Assembly (NCBI GenBank): GCA_947466535.1
Contig: CANIEV010000029.1
Location: 1-32,180 of the forward strand
Length of the DNA stretch: 32,180 nt
Direction of reading: 5' to 3'
Origin: Betaproteobacteria bacterium
GTDB lineage: Bacteria; Pseudomonadota; Gammaproteobacteria; Burkholderiales; SG8-39
The translations under genes were made by a program, and so were the position numbers. The notes below the pieces were generated by a model. The model ran no database searches. It saw only the letters and a program-made list of their open reading frames with translations, and was not told the origin of the DNA. This document shows positions 7,132-15,917 of the stretch, piece after piece (the first letter of the stretch is position 1; every line of letters begins with the position of its first letter).

Positions 7132-8967
7132 TTGAACGTACTGGGCATTTCCGCCTACTACCATGACAGTGCCGCGGCGCTGGTCAGGGATGGCGAGATC
7201 GTTGCAGCCGCTCAGGAGGAGCGCTTCACCCGGAAGAAGCACGACCCGGATTTTCCGCATAAGGCGATCGCCTCCTGCCTGAAGATCGCGGACATCCGCC
7301 CATCCGACATCGATTGCGTGGCGTTCTACGACAAGCCGTTCCTCAAATTCGAACGCTTGCTTGAAACTTACCTCGCCTTTGCGCCCCGTGGCTTCACCTC
7401 GTTCCGGCAGGCGTTGCCGGTGTGGCTGAAGGAAAAGCTGTTCCAGAAAAGCCTGCTCTGCAAGGAACTCGCGAAGCTCGACGATTCGATCGACTGGTCG
7501 GCGAAGATGCTGTTCTCGGAACACCACCTGAGCCACGCGGCGAGCGCGTTCTTTCCCTCGCCTTTCGAGCGTGCAGCCATCCTGACAATGGACGGCGTGG
7601 GCGAATGGGCAACCACCTCGCTTGCGCTCGGCTCCGGCGCGGGCATCGAAGTGTCCAAGGAAATCCACTTCCCGCATTCGCTTGGCCTGCTGTATTCCGC
7701 GCTGACCTACTACACCGGCTTCAAGGTGAATTCGGGCGAGTACAAGGTAATGGGGCTTGCGCCCTACGGCGAGCCGCGTTTCGCGAAGACCATCTTCGAC
7801 CATTTGATCGACGTGAAGGAGGACGGCAGCTTTCGCCTGAACCTCGAGTACTTCAACTACTGCACCGGCCTGACCATGACCAACGAGCGCTTTGACGCGC
7901 TCTTTGGCGGTCCTCCCCGCAGGGCCGAGGCACTGCTCACCCAGCGCGAGATGGACCTCGCAGCCTCCATCCAGTACGTGACCGAAGAAGTGATTCTCAA
8001 GCTCGCCCGCGGCGTGGCGAAACAGACCGGGGAGAAGAACCTGTGCCTTGCTGGCGGCGTGGCACTCAATTGCGTGGCCAACGGCAGGCTTCTGCGCGAC
8101 AAGTCCTTCGATCGCCTCTGGATCCAGCCTGCCTCGGGCGACGCGGGCGGTGCGCTCGGCGCGGCACTCGGCGCCTATCACATGCACCACGGCAAGCCGC
8201 GCAGCGTGCGCGCCGGGTCGGACTCGATGCGCGGCAGCTACCTCGGACCGGAGGATGCGCAGGCGGACATCGAGCGCGAACTCACCGTACTCGGTGCGCG
8301 CTTCGAGGTGCTCGATGACGTGGCTATGATGGATGCTTGTGCAAAGGCCCTCGCCGACGGACAGGCGCTCGGCTGGCACCAGGGAAGGATGGAATTCGGC
8401 CCGCGCGCGCTCGGCGGGCGTTCCATCCTCGGCGATGCACGCTCGCCCTCGATGCAGAAATTGCTCAACCTGAAGGTGAAGTACCGGGAATCCTTCCGGC
8501 CGTTTGCACCCGCGGTGCTGCGCGAGGATCTCGCCGAATGGTTCGACATCGACACCGACAGCCCCTACATGCTGCTGGTGGCCGAAGTCGCGGAGAAGCA
8601 TCGCGTGACGATGACCGTGGAGCAGCAGGCGCTCTTTGGCATCGACAAGCTGAACGTGCCGCGTTCGTCGATTCCGGCGGTGACCCATGTGGACTACACG
8701 GCGCGCATCCAGACGGTGCATGCGGAGACCAACCCGCGCTATCACGCGCTGATCGCCCGGTTCAAGGCGCTCACCGGCTGCCCGGTGCTGGTGAACACGA
8801 GCTTCAACATTCGCGGCGAGCCGATCGTGTGCAGCCCGGAGGACTCCTTTCGCTGCTTCATGGGCACCGACATCGAAACCCTGGCTGTGGGCAACTGCCT
8901 TCTGCGCAAGCAGGACCAGGATCCGGCGCTGCACAAAAAGTATCATCTCAGCTACGAACTGGATTGA
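7132..8967 (+). CDS. O-carbamoyltransferase (NodU/CmcH/SxtI family)
   Basis: The 611-residue length is typical of the family. The N-terminal Kae1-like domain starts N-V-L-G-I-S-A-Y-Y-H-D-S-A-A-A-L and contains Q-E-E-R-F-T-R-K-K near 31-39. The metal-binding E-H-H-L-S-H lies at residues 130-135, and M-D-G-V-G-E-W near 153. The C-terminal domain carries G-P-R-A-L-G-x-R-S-I near 424-433, the F-R-P-F-A-P-A segment and N-T-S-F-N. Such enzymes use carbamoyl phosphate and ATP to make carbamoyl-AMP and transfer the carbamoyl group to a hydroxyl of a sugar, antibiotic or toxin core. The TTG start at 7132 gives the canonical N-terminus; translation is probably coupled to the peptide ending at 7125. The acceptor is unknown. 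Confidence 0.92.
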   Translation: MNVLGISAYYHDSAAALVRDGEIVAAAQEERFTRKKHDPDFPHKAIASCLKIADIRPSDIDCVAFYDKPFLKFERLLETYLAFAPRGFTSFRQALPVWLKEKLFQKSLLCKELAKLDDSIDWSAKMLFSEHHLSHAASAFFPSPFERAAILTMDGVGEWATTSLALGSGAGIEVSKEIHFPHSLGLLYSALTYYTGFKVNSGEYKVMGLAPYGEPRFAKTIFDHLIDVKEDGSFRLNLEYFNYCTGLTMTNERFDALFGGPPRRAEALLTQREMDLAASIQYVTEEVILKLARGVAKQTGEKNLCLAGGVALNCVANGRLLRDKSFDRLWIQPASGDAGGALGAALGAYHMHHGKPRSVRAGSDSMRGSYLGPEDAQADIERELTVLGARFEVLDDVAMMDACAKALADGQALGWHQGRMEFGPRALGGRSILGDARSPSMQKLLNLKVKYRESFRPFAPAVLREDLAEWFDIDTDSPYMLLVAEVAEKHRVTMTVEQQALFGIDKLNVPRSSIPAVTHVDYTARIQTVHAETNPRYHALIARFKALTGCPVLVNTSFNIRGEPIVCSPEDSFRCFMGTDIETLAVGNCLLRKQDQDPALHKKYHLSYELD

Positions 8968-9050
8968 TCGCGGTCCGATACGTCCGGTGCCGGACCTCAA
9001 GGCTCCGGGCAGGCGCCGGCACTCCTCAAACGCATGGGTAGACACTTCTG

Positions 9051-10025
9051 ATGTTGAAATCGATCGCAACCAACACAGTCCTGTTCCTGATCTCGATCGC
9101 GGTCGCACTCGGTGCGGGCGAGCTGGTGCTGCGGCTGAAGAACCGCAGCATGCAGAACTACGACATCGAGATGTGGCGCTACGCGAGGGAACTCAAGACC
9201 CTGAGCCCCGATCCCGCGCTCGGACACGAGCACCAGCCCTCGATGTCGGCTGTGCTGCAGTCGGTGTCGATACGCACCAACAGGTTCGGACTTCGCGGCG
9301 ACGAGGTGGCGCCGGAGCGCGGCGAGCGTCGCCGGATCCTGTTCCTCGGTTCCTCGATCACGCTTGGCTGGGGAGTGAACGAACAGGACACGGTGGTCGC
9401 GAGGCTGCAGAAGAAATTCCGCGACCAGAACGCCGACGTGGAAGTGCTCAACGCAGGCATCGGAAACTATAACGCGCCACGCTATGTGCGCCTGTTCATG
9501 ACCCGGCTGCAGGCGCTCAAGCCCACCGACATCGTGGTGCAGTACTTCCTGCGCGATGCCGAGTCCCTGCATTCGGACGAAGGCAACATCGTTCTTCGCA
9601 ACAGCGAGCTCGCAGTGACGCTCTGGATCGCGCTCAGCCAGGCGATGCGCAACACCGGTGAGGATGCGTTGCTCAAGCACTATCAGGTGGTGTACGACCC
9701 GAAGAGTCCGGGCTTTAACGAGATGAAGGTGGCGCTGAAGGAATTGTCGGACTATGCGCTGAAGAACAACATCCGCGTGTACCTGACGATGACGCCGGAC
9801 GTGCATGACCTTGCGAAATACCGGTTTGATTTCATCCACGATACGATGAAGGGCATCTCGAAGGACTTGAACTTCGAGTACGTCGATCTGCTGCCGTCGA
9901 TGAAGGACCTCGCCCCGGCCACGCTGTGGGCGATGCCGGGCGACCCGCACCCGAACGCGCTCGGCCACCAGCGCATGGCGGACGCGATCTTCCCCGTGCT
10001 GTGGCGCGACCAGCCCGCACGCTGA
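9051..10025 (+). CDS. membrane-anchored SGNH/GDSL hydrolase-like protein 1
   Basis: The protein has 324 residues. One N-terminal membrane helix (about 8-25) suggests an anchored periplasmic protein. The nucleophile region is G-S-S at residues 100-102, in place of the common G-D-S, within L-F-L-G-S-S-I-T-L-G-W-G. The C-terminal block G-D-P-H-P-N-A-L-G-H-Q-R-M-A-D (about 297-311) supplies Asp298 and His300. An intermediate G-I-G-N-Y-N-A segment gives the block-III Asn. Such proteins act as esterases or, beside MBOAT genes, as periplasmic acyltransfer partners as in alginate or peptidoglycan O-acetylation. Its position after a carbamoyltransferase also parallels sxtL, a GDSL-lipase gene. It starts 15 bases before the MBOAT gene's predecessor spacer ends, so co-transcription is likely. 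Confidence 0.8.
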   Translation: MLKSIATNTVLFLISIAVALGAGELVLRLKNRSMQNYDIEMWRYARELKTLSPDPALGHEHQPSMSAVLQSVSIRTNRFGLRGDEVAPERGERRRILFLGSSITLGWGVNEQDTVVARLQKKFRDQNADVEVLNAGIGNYNAPRYVRLFMTRLQALKPTDIVVQYFLRDAESLHSDEGNIVLRNSELAVTLWIALSQAMRNTGEDALLKHYQVVYDPKSPGFNEMKVALKELSDYALKNNIRVYLTMTPDVHDLAKYRFDFIHDTMKGISKDLNFEYVDLLPSMKDLAPATLWAMPGDPHPNALGHQRMADAIFPVLWRDQPAR

Positions 10026-10040
10026 GGCCAGGGCGACCGG

Positions 10041-11432
10041 ATGCTGTTCAATTCGCTGTCGTTCCTGCTGTTCTTCGCGGTCTATTTCATCCTGCACCGG
10101 CTGTTCGCCGGCACCGCGCAGCGCACCCTGATTGCGATACTCGGCAGCGCGTTCTTCTATGCCTGGTGGAACCCGGCGTTCATCTGGGTCCCGGTGCTTT
10201 TGATCCTGATTGCCTGGGCGGGGTGCCGCGCGATCCTTGCCGCCCGCGACGCGGCGGGAAAAAAGCGCGCGTTTGTGGTGACGGTGGTGGTGCTGCTCGT
10301 TCCGCTGGTGTTCTTCAAGTACACGAATTTCATTTACGCGACGGTGATCGGGTTCGTGTCGCCCGATGCACCGCGCGCACTGATGAGCGTGCCGCTGCCG
10401 CTCGGGATCTCCTTCATCAGCTTCACGCTGCTCGCCTACGTGGTGGATCTCTACACCGGAAAATACAAGGGGACGGCGGGGCTCGCGGACCTGTCGGTGT
10501 ACACGATGTTCTTTCCGCACAGCATCGCCGGACCGATCCTTCGCCCGTGTGAATTCCTGCCGCAGGTGAAGCGCTGGGGCGAGACGCGCCGGGTGCCGCT
10601 TGCGCTCGGCTCGCTGCTGTTCGCGATCGGGCTGCTGAAGAAGCTCGCCTTTGCCGACCAACTCGCAATCCTGGTGGACAAGGTGTATTCGGGCACCGTC
10701 CCGGTGGGCGGGTTCGACTACCTGCTCGCGATCTACGGTTTTTCGCTGCAGATCTACTGTGATTTCAGCGGTTATTCCGATATGGCGATCGGCCTGGCGC
10801 TGATCCTCGGCATTCGCTTTCCGCGCAACTTCAATGCGCCCTATACGTCCGCCTCGGTGGTGGAGTTCTGGCGCCGCTGGCACATCACGCTCTCGCGCTG
10901 GATTCGCGACTACATATACATTCCGCTCGGCGGCAATCGCGGCGGGTCGATGCGCGCTTCACGCAACATCCTGATCACCATGGGGGTCGCCGGGCTTTGG
11001 CACGGCGCGAGCTGGACCTTCGTCGCCTGGGGCCTTGTTCATGCGTTCGCGATCATGTGGTCGCACGCCCGGGGGCGAGGGATGTCGTCATCCCTTCCCG
11101 CATGGCTGCGCACGGTGGCGACCTTCCATTTCGTGACACTCGCCTGGATCCTGTTTCGCAGCCGCGACATGGAAACGGCGGCCCGGGTGGCGAGCGGACC
11201 GTTTGTTGCGCCCTGGGGTGACCTGGCGGGCGCCGTGTCGGACCATCTTTTTCCGCTTGCGTTGCTTGCGGTGTTCCTTGTCTGGCATCGCTTCGACACC
11301 CACGCGAGGATGCGCCTGCTCGTATCGAGGCTGCCGGCGGCGGTGGTCTGGGCGATCACCGCGTTCGCGCTGCTGCTTGCCGTCACCGTGGGCACCGGCA
11401 GCTCGTCGCAGTTCATCTACTTCGAATTCTGA
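10041..11432 (+). CDS. MBOAT-family O-acyltransferase (AlgI/DltB-like)
   Basis: The protein has 463 residues and about ten hydrophobic segments, a usual size for AlgI-type acyltransferases. The start M-L-F-N-S-L-S-F-L-L-F-F is characteristic of this subgroup. Family hallmarks are P-H-S-I-A-G-P-I (near 156-163), F-W-R-R-W-H-I-T-L-S-x-W-I-R-D-Y-I-Y-I-P-L-G-G (about 275-297) and the catalytic-site histidine in G-L-W-H-G-A-S-W (His321). These proteins move acyl groups from cytoplasmic donors across the membrane onto sugars or other exported molecules, usually with an SGNH partner. Two such partners flank the gene (9051-10025 and 11483-12925). The acyl donor and acceptor are not evident. The 3' end runs into a 15-bp tandem repeat. 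Confidence 0.9.
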   Translation: MLFNSLSFLLFFAVYFILHRLFAGTAQRTLIAILGSAFFYAWWNPAFIWVPVLLILIAWAGCRAILAARDAAGKKRAFVVTVVVLLVPLVFFKYTNFIYATVIGFVSPDAPRALMSVPLPLGISFISFTLLAYVVDLYTGKYKGTAGLADLSVYTMFFPHSIAGPILRPCEFLPQVKRWGETRRVPLALGSLLFAIGLLKKLAFADQLAILVDKVYSGTVPVGGFDYLLAIYGFSLQIYCDFSGYSDMAIGLALILGIRFPRNFNAPYTSASVVEFWRRWHITLSRWIRDYIYIPLGGNRGGSMRASRNILITMGVAGLWHGASWTFVAWGLVHAFAIMWSHARGRGMSSSLPAWLRTVATFHFVTLAWILFRSRDMETAARVASGPFVAPWGDLAGAVSDHLFPLALLAVFLVWHRFDTHARMRLLVSRLPAAVVWAITAFALLLAVTVGTGSSSQFIYFEF

Positions 11433-11467
11433 GTCGGCGAATTCCGAGTGGCCGAATTCAGAGTCGT
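11423..11467 (+). repeat. 15-bp tandem repeat (three units) spanning the MBOAT stop codon
   Basis: Units lie at 11423-11437 (CGAATTCTGAGTCGG), 11438-11452 and 11453-11467, each differing from its neighbour at three of 15 positions. The first unit contains the last codons and the TGA stop of the MBOAT gene; in the later units the stop position reads CGA or AGA. The spacer before the next gene therefore consists mostly of copies of the gene's own end. Confidence 0.85.
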
Positions 11468-11482
11468 ATTTCCGAGGGCACC

Positions 11483-12925
11483 ATGACGAATTCCGAAGAT
11501 CAGTCTCAGGGCGCGGCCCTCGCCAAGGCAGCGAGCGTCATTCTTCTCTGCGTGGCGGCAGTTTGCGCCGCGATCCTGGTGCGCTACGCGATCGCGGGCT
11601 GGCAGCTGCGCGCCTCGGGCGACACCGGCATTTCCGCCCGCGCGATCGTGCTGTTCTACGTGATTCCGGCAATCGTCTGCCCGGTGTTTGCATGGATCGC
11701 GCTCGGTTCGCGCAATGCTGCGCTCAAGGCGAACGTGGCGCTTGCGGCCTGCGCGACGGTGTTGTCCCTTTATGTACTCGAGGCGGCGGTAAGCGTGCTG
11801 TTTCCGGCGCAGAGTCCCAACGCGTTCGCCCGCAATATCGAGGCGGCCAAAAGAAAGGGCATCGAGTTCGACGGCCGGCCGAAGTACGAGGTGATCGCGC
11901 AGATGCGCAAGAACGGCGAGAAAGCCTATCCGCAGTTCGCGCTCAGTCCGCTCTTTGGCCGGGAGCAGGAATACTTCAAGCCCGGCCTGTTGCCGCTCGC
12001 GGGACTGTCCGGTTCGACCGTGGTGGTGTGCAACGAACTCGGCCGCTACATGATCTACCGCACCGACGAGCACGGGTTCAACAATCCGCCCGGGCTCCAT
12101 GCGGCGCCCACGGATGTGCTGATGGTGGGCGGCTCCTACGTGGAGGGCGAGTGTGTCAAGCCGGGAGAGACCTCGCCCGACGTGATCCGCGCCTCATTTC
12201 CGCGAACCCTCAATCTCGGCATGGGCGGCACCGGACCGTTGCAGATGCTCGCGCGCCTTCGCGAGTACGGCCGCGCCGCGAAGCCGAAGGTGGTGATCTG
12301 GCTACACAACGCGGGCGACATGGACGGCATCATGGGCGAGCGGCAGACGAAGTTCCTGATGAAGTATCTCGATCCGTCCTTCCGCCAGGACCTTGCCTCG
12401 CGCCAGGCGGAGGTCGATCAGGCGTTGCTCGGCATGCTCGAGAAGGCCCAGGCGGAACACGAGGCGCAACGCGTCCAGGAACTCGAGCAGATCGCCCGCG
12501 AGGAAGGCCGCTGGTGGAAGCACATCGTGTTCGGCGCGCTGCGCACGCGGCTGGGACTGATGACAATCGCCGATCCCGCGAGAAAATCTGCGGACAGGGC
12601 GGGCGAGATTCTCGTGGAGTTCGACCGGGTGGTAAAGCTCGCGAAAGCCGAGGCCGAATCCTGGGGCGGCAAGCTGCTGTTCGCCTACATCAGCAATCCG
12701 GTGATGCCGCCGGTGGCGCCCGAATTCCTTCCCGTGCCGATCCTTGCGCGGGTGGAGGCGATGGGCATCCCTGCGATCAACCTGCATGAGGCCCTCGTCC
12801 GGCATCCGGACCCGGCCTCGTTGTTCGCACTTGGCGACAACTGGAACCATCCCAACGAAGCGGGCTATCGCCTGATTGGTGAGGCGCTGGTACGCCGCCT
12901 GCGCGAGGACCCGAAGCTCAAGTGA
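11483..12925 (+). CDS. multi-span SGNH hydrolase-like protein 2
   Basis: The protein has 480 residues. The N-terminal third has three hydrophobic segments (about 13-35, 52-72 and 79-103), then a soluble domain follows. This carries an SGNH-type start, V-L-M-V-G-G-S-Y-V-E-G-E with the candidate Ser at 218, a G-M-G-G-T-G block near 253, and G-D-N-W-N-H-P-N-E-A-G-Y (candidate His456) near the C-terminus. A region at about 300-345 is rich in Glu, Gln, Ala and Arg and may be a helical or coiled insertion. It resembles the SGNH-like acyltransfer partners of MBOAT proteins more than a plain esterase. The ATG is preceded by CCGAGGGC. It is the last gene of the cluster and converges with the UPF0149 gene. 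Confidence 0.72.
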   Translation: MTNSEDQSQGAALAKAASVILLCVAAVCAAILVRYAIAGWQLRASGDTGISARAIVLFYVIPAIVCPVFAWIALGSRNAALKANVALAACATVLSLYVLEAAVSVLFPAQSPNAFARNIEAAKRKGIEFDGRPKYEVIAQMRKNGEKAYPQFALSPLFGREQEYFKPGLLPLAGLSGSTVVVCNELGRYMIYRTDEHGFNNPPGLHAAPTDVLMVGGSYVEGECVKPGETSPDVIRASFPRTLNLGMGGTGPLQMLARLREYGRAAKPKVVIWLHNAGDMDGIMGERQTKFLMKYLDPSFRQDLASRQAEVDQALLGMLEKAQAEHEAQRVQELEQIAREEGRWWKHIVFGALRTRLGLMTIADPARKSADRAGEILVEFDRVVKLAKAEAESWGGKLLFAYISNPVMPPVAPEFLPVPILARVEAMGIPAINLHEALVRHPDPASLFALGDNWNHPNEAGYRLIGEALVRRLREDPKLK

Positions 12926-12947
12926 TCGTGATACGCCGGGCGCAGTA

Positions 12948-13634
<687 letters not shown>

Positions 13635-13755
13635 GGTGTTTCCTTTGCGTGGTGTATCCGGCGTCGATGAGCCGGCGAATTTGAATGTGTGGAAGCGAAT
13701 CAGGCGATGGCGGCGTGGGCGTTGGGGGTGGGGCCCGTCGTGATATGGGGCGGCG

Positions 13756-13781
13756 CTCAGGTTCGGATATCAGGCGCGGAT
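13756..13781 (-). repeat. 13-bp tandem duplication across the DUF465 stop codon
   Basis: Two units lie at 13769-13781 and 13756-13768 and match at 10 of 13 positions. On the minus strand each has the form ATCCG..CCTGA, so both carry a TGA at the same place; the first TGA (13772-13770) is the real stop. The remaining spacer down to the UPF0149 start at 13634 shows nothing I can name. Confidence 0.65.
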
Positions 13782-13988
13782 GTCGGGGTCGAGCTGGCGC
13801 TCGAGGCCGGCGATCTGGTCCTTGAGCAGCAGCTTGCGTTTTTTCAGGCGCTTGAGCGACAACGGGTCGTGCAACGGCGCCTCTTCCAGCCGGAGTATGG
13901 CCGCGTCGAGATCGCGGTGCTCCTGTTTCAGCTCCGCGAGTCGCGCCTCGAAGGCGCTGCGCAGGGATTCGTCGAGCTCCCGGGTCAT
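13770..13988 (-). CDS. DUF465 (YdcH-like) small helical protein
   Basis: This 72-residue, highly charged protein is almost entirely helical. [19 protein letters not shown] at about 13-31 and [15 protein letters not shown] at about 45-59 are the hallmarks of DUF465/YdcH, small coiled-coil hairpin proteins of unknown role that are common in proteobacteria. The ATG overlaps the lgt stop codon (ATGA), so it is translationally coupled to lgt. The alternation of hydrophobic residues suggests a two-helix hairpin, possibly oligomeric. The stop is followed by an imperfect copy of the gene's own last 13 bases. Confidence 0.82.
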   Translation of the reverse strand: MTRELDESLRSAFEARLAELKQEHRDLDAAILRLEEAPLHDPLSLKRLKKRKLLLKDQIAGLERQLDPDIRA

Positions 13989-14770
13989 GTGGGGATTGTA
14001 TTCCGTCTGTATGACCAGAAAAGCATTGCCGCGCCGAGGATTGCCATGGGTGCCGACAGCCACTGTCCCATCGACAGGCCGAGCGAAAGCAGGCCGAGGA
14101 AATCGTCCGGTTCGCGCCAGAATTCTGCGGTGAAGCGCAGTACACCGTAGCCGAAGAGGAATGCGCCCGATACCGCGCCGAGCGGCCGCGGTTTGCGCGA
14201 ATAGATCCACAGCAGAGCGAAGAGCAGGCAGCCTTCGAGCGCGAACTGGTAGAGCTGCGAAGGATGGCGAGGGGCTACGCTGCCGTGAAACAGCATGCCC
14301 CAGGGCACGTCGGTGATTCGACCCCAGAGTTCGCCGTTGATGAAATTGCCCAGGCGCCCGGCGGCGATGCCCGGCGGGACCAGCGGCGCGAGGAAATCCA
14401 TGAGCTTCAGCCAGGGAATGCGGTGCTTGTGCGCGAACCAGAGCACCGCGGCGAGCACGCCGAGGAAGCCGCCGTGGAAGGACATACCGCCCTGCCAGAC
14501 CGCGAGAATTTCCAGCGGATGCGAAAGGTAGAACGCCGGCTTGTAGAAAAGCACGTAGCCAAGGCGCCCGCCTAGGATGATGCCGAGCACCACGAAAAAC
14601 AGCAGGTCGTCGAACTGCTCCTGCGTGATCGGTGCCTGCCCCGCGCGGATGCGCGCGCGCCCGAGCCACCAGCCGACCGCAAAACCAACGAGATACATCA
14701 TGCCGTACCAGCGGACAGCGAGAGGGCCGATGGCGAAGATGACCGGATCGATCGTCGGATGGATCAGCAT
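13985..14770 (-). CDS. lgt: prolipoprotein diacylglyceryl transferase
   Basis: The 261-residue length is typical, with about seven membrane segments. Family motifs are all present: R-W-Y-G-M-M-Y at about 20-26, the essential H-G-G-F-L-G at 99-104, and the signature [13 protein letters not shown] at 139-151, including the conserved Asn, Glu and Arg residues. The enzyme moves diacylglycerol from phosphatidylglycerol to the lipobox cysteine of prolipoproteins at the inner membrane, the first step of lipoprotein maturation. Predicted clients in this window include the DUF4394 lipoprotein and the LivK-like binding protein. Its ATG overlaps the LysR stop by one base (TGATG), and its stop overlaps the DUF465 start. 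Confidence 0.95.
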   Translation of the reverse strand: MLIHPTIDPVIFAIGPLAVRWYGMMYLVGFAVGWWLGRARIRAGQAPITQEQFDDLLFFVVLGIILGGRLGYVLFYKPAFYLSHPLEILAVWQGGMSFHGGFLGVLAAVLWFAHKHRIPWLKLMDFLAPLVPPGIAAGRLGNFINGELWGRITDVPWGMLFHGSVAPRHPSQLYQFALEGCLLFALLWIYSRKPRPLGAVSGAFLFGYGVLRFTAEFWREPDDFLGLLSLGLSMGQWLSAPMAILGAAMLFWSYRRNTIPT

Positions 14771-15681
14771 CAGCGTCGTGCCTTGTTGAGCGACTGCGCG
14801 AGCGCGACGAAGGCCTCGGCGGTGGCGAGCGCGCTGCCGCGCTTCCAGGCGAGGCCCATCTCGAACTCGGGCGCTTTGTCAGCCAGTTGCCGGTACACCA
14901 CGCCGGTGCGCTGCAACTGACTCATGGTCGAGGGTACCAGCGCCACGCCCATGCCGCCTGCCACGAGCGAGACGATGGTCTGCATCTGGGTGGCTTCCTG
15001 CTCCACCCGAGGCGAGAAGCCCGCGCGCTGGCAGAAGCCGACGATCTGGTCGTGAAAGCCCGGTGCGGCCTTGCGCGGGAACAGGACGAAGGGCGCCTGC
15101 GAAAGCGAGCGGATGGAAATGCCGCTGGTGGCGCTGCCGTGGAACTCCTTCATTGAAGCAGGCAGGGCGACGATCAGCTTGTCGCGGAACAGCGGACGGT
15201 ATTCGATGGCGGGGTCATCCACCGGCGGAAGCACGAGGCCCACGTCAAGATCGCCCGAGCGCAGAAGCGCGGTCTGCACATCGGTGGTGGATTCCTGCAA
15301 CGCGAGCTTCACGCCGGGATGCGCGCGGCGGTAGGCCATCAGTAGTTCGGGCAGGACGTTGTAGGCGGCGGTGCTGATGAAGCCAAGCGCGAGCGATCCG
15401 GTTTCGCCGCGCGCGGCGCGCCCCGCCTGCTCGCGCAGGGCCTCGGCCTGCCGCAGCAGGCGCTTGGCTTCGGGCAGCAGCGCCGCGCCCGCCGTGGTGA
15501 GTTTCACCGAGCGCTGGGTGCGGGTGAGCAATTGTGTGCCGAGGTCTTGCTCGAGCGCCTGGATCTGGCGTGACAGTGGCGGCTGCGATACCGCGAGCGT
15601 CTGCGCTGCGCGGCCGAAATGCAGGTGTTCGGCAACGGCCACGAAGTAGCGAAGGCGGCGAAGGTCGATGAGGTCGGTCAC
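14770..15681 (-). CDS. LysR-family transcriptional regulator
   Basis: The protein has 303 residues when started at the GTG at 15681. That start gives [26 protein letters not shown], the canonical LysR N-terminus. An open frame runs further upstream, but its extra residues are translated palindromic repeat and are rejected. The winged HTH covers about 5-65 ([10 protein letters not shown] near 34-43). The effector-binding domain follows, with [11 protein letters not shown] near 239-249. It is divergent from the EamA transporter gene, the usual layout for a LysR regulator and its target; ilvD lies just beyond. Its end is coupled to lgt, so regulator and lgt probably share a transcript. Confidence 0.9.
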   Translation of the reverse strand: MTDLIDLRRLRYFVAVAEHLHFGRAAQTLAVSQPPLSRQIQALEQDLGTQLLTRTQRSVKLTTAGAALLPEAKRLLRQAEALREQAGRAARGETGSLALGFISTAAYNVLPELLMAYRRAHPGVKLALQESTTDVQTALLRSGDLDVGLVLPPVDDPAIEYRPLFRDKLIVALPASMKEFHGSATSGISIRSLSQAPFVLFPRKAAPGFHDQIVGFCQRAGFSPRVEQEATQMQTIVSLVAGGMGVALVPSTMSQLQRTGVVYRQLADKAPEFEMGLAWKRGSALATAEAFVALAQSLNKARR

Positions 15682-15740
15682 GTCGGGTTTCTTGAATGTG
15701 TCGTGCGTGTGCGTCGTCGATCGCTTCGCTCGGTTAGGCG

Positions 15741-15815
15741 GGAGATTGCTTCGCTTCGCTCGCAATGACCACTGTTACAGGGGCATTTCGAGAAGCGCAG
15801 CGAAGAAGCAATCCC
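15741..15815. repeat. palindromic intergenic repeat, copy 3 (diverged)
   Basis: The left arm at 15741-15769 matches the left arms of the other two copies; the right arm at about 15782-15815 is diverged, with a short insertion. It lies in the LysR/EamA intergenic region, outside both genes. Its presence explains the misleading open reading frame upstream of the LysR start. Confidence 0.78.
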
Positions 15816-15847
15816 GGCGCGCCATGCAAGCAGCTGCAAGTGTAATA

Positions 15848-15897
15848 CGGATACGGCATCAATCCGAACCCATTATTGTATTGGATAAGATTAATCC
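15848..15897. promoter_or_regulatory. two GGAT...ATCC palindromes in the LysR/EamA intergenic region
   Basis: Site 1 is CGGAT, nine bases, then ATCCG (15848-15866). Site 2 is GGAT, seven bases, then ATCC (15883-15897). A TAAGAT at 15886-15891 lies inside site 2 and could be the -10 element of the transporter gene. Paired, similarly spaced inverted repeats between divergent genes are typical of LysR recognition and activation sites. Assignment to this regulator is inferred. Confidence 0.45.
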
Positions 15898-15917
15898 GGC
15901 GCGTTACATTGCGCCCG

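Noticed and set aside
8982-8995. GTCCG/CGGAC hairpin after the carbamoyltransferase as a terminator
   Set aside because: The stem is only five pairs with no T-run, and downstream genes appear to belong to the same cluster.
6895-9108. Long open frame on the minus strand opposite the SxtJ/carbamoyltransferase genes
   Set aside because: Its residue pattern (rich in Arg, His, Glu, Ala) is that of the reverse complement of GC-rich coding DNA. The plus-strand genes have clear family motifs.
6576-10025. Reading of the locus as a saxitoxin biosynthesis cluster
   Set aside because: Only tailoring-type homologues are present. The polyketide-like core enzyme and amidinotransferase genes are absent, so toxin production is not supported.
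8997-10883. Long minus-strand open frame opposite the SGNH and MBOAT genes
   Set aside because: Shadow of real plus-strand genes, with no motif and biased Arg/His/Glu composition.
15682-15765. N-terminal extension of the LysR frame
   Set aside because: The extra residues translate the palindromic repeat, and the canonical LysR start lies at the GTG at 15681.
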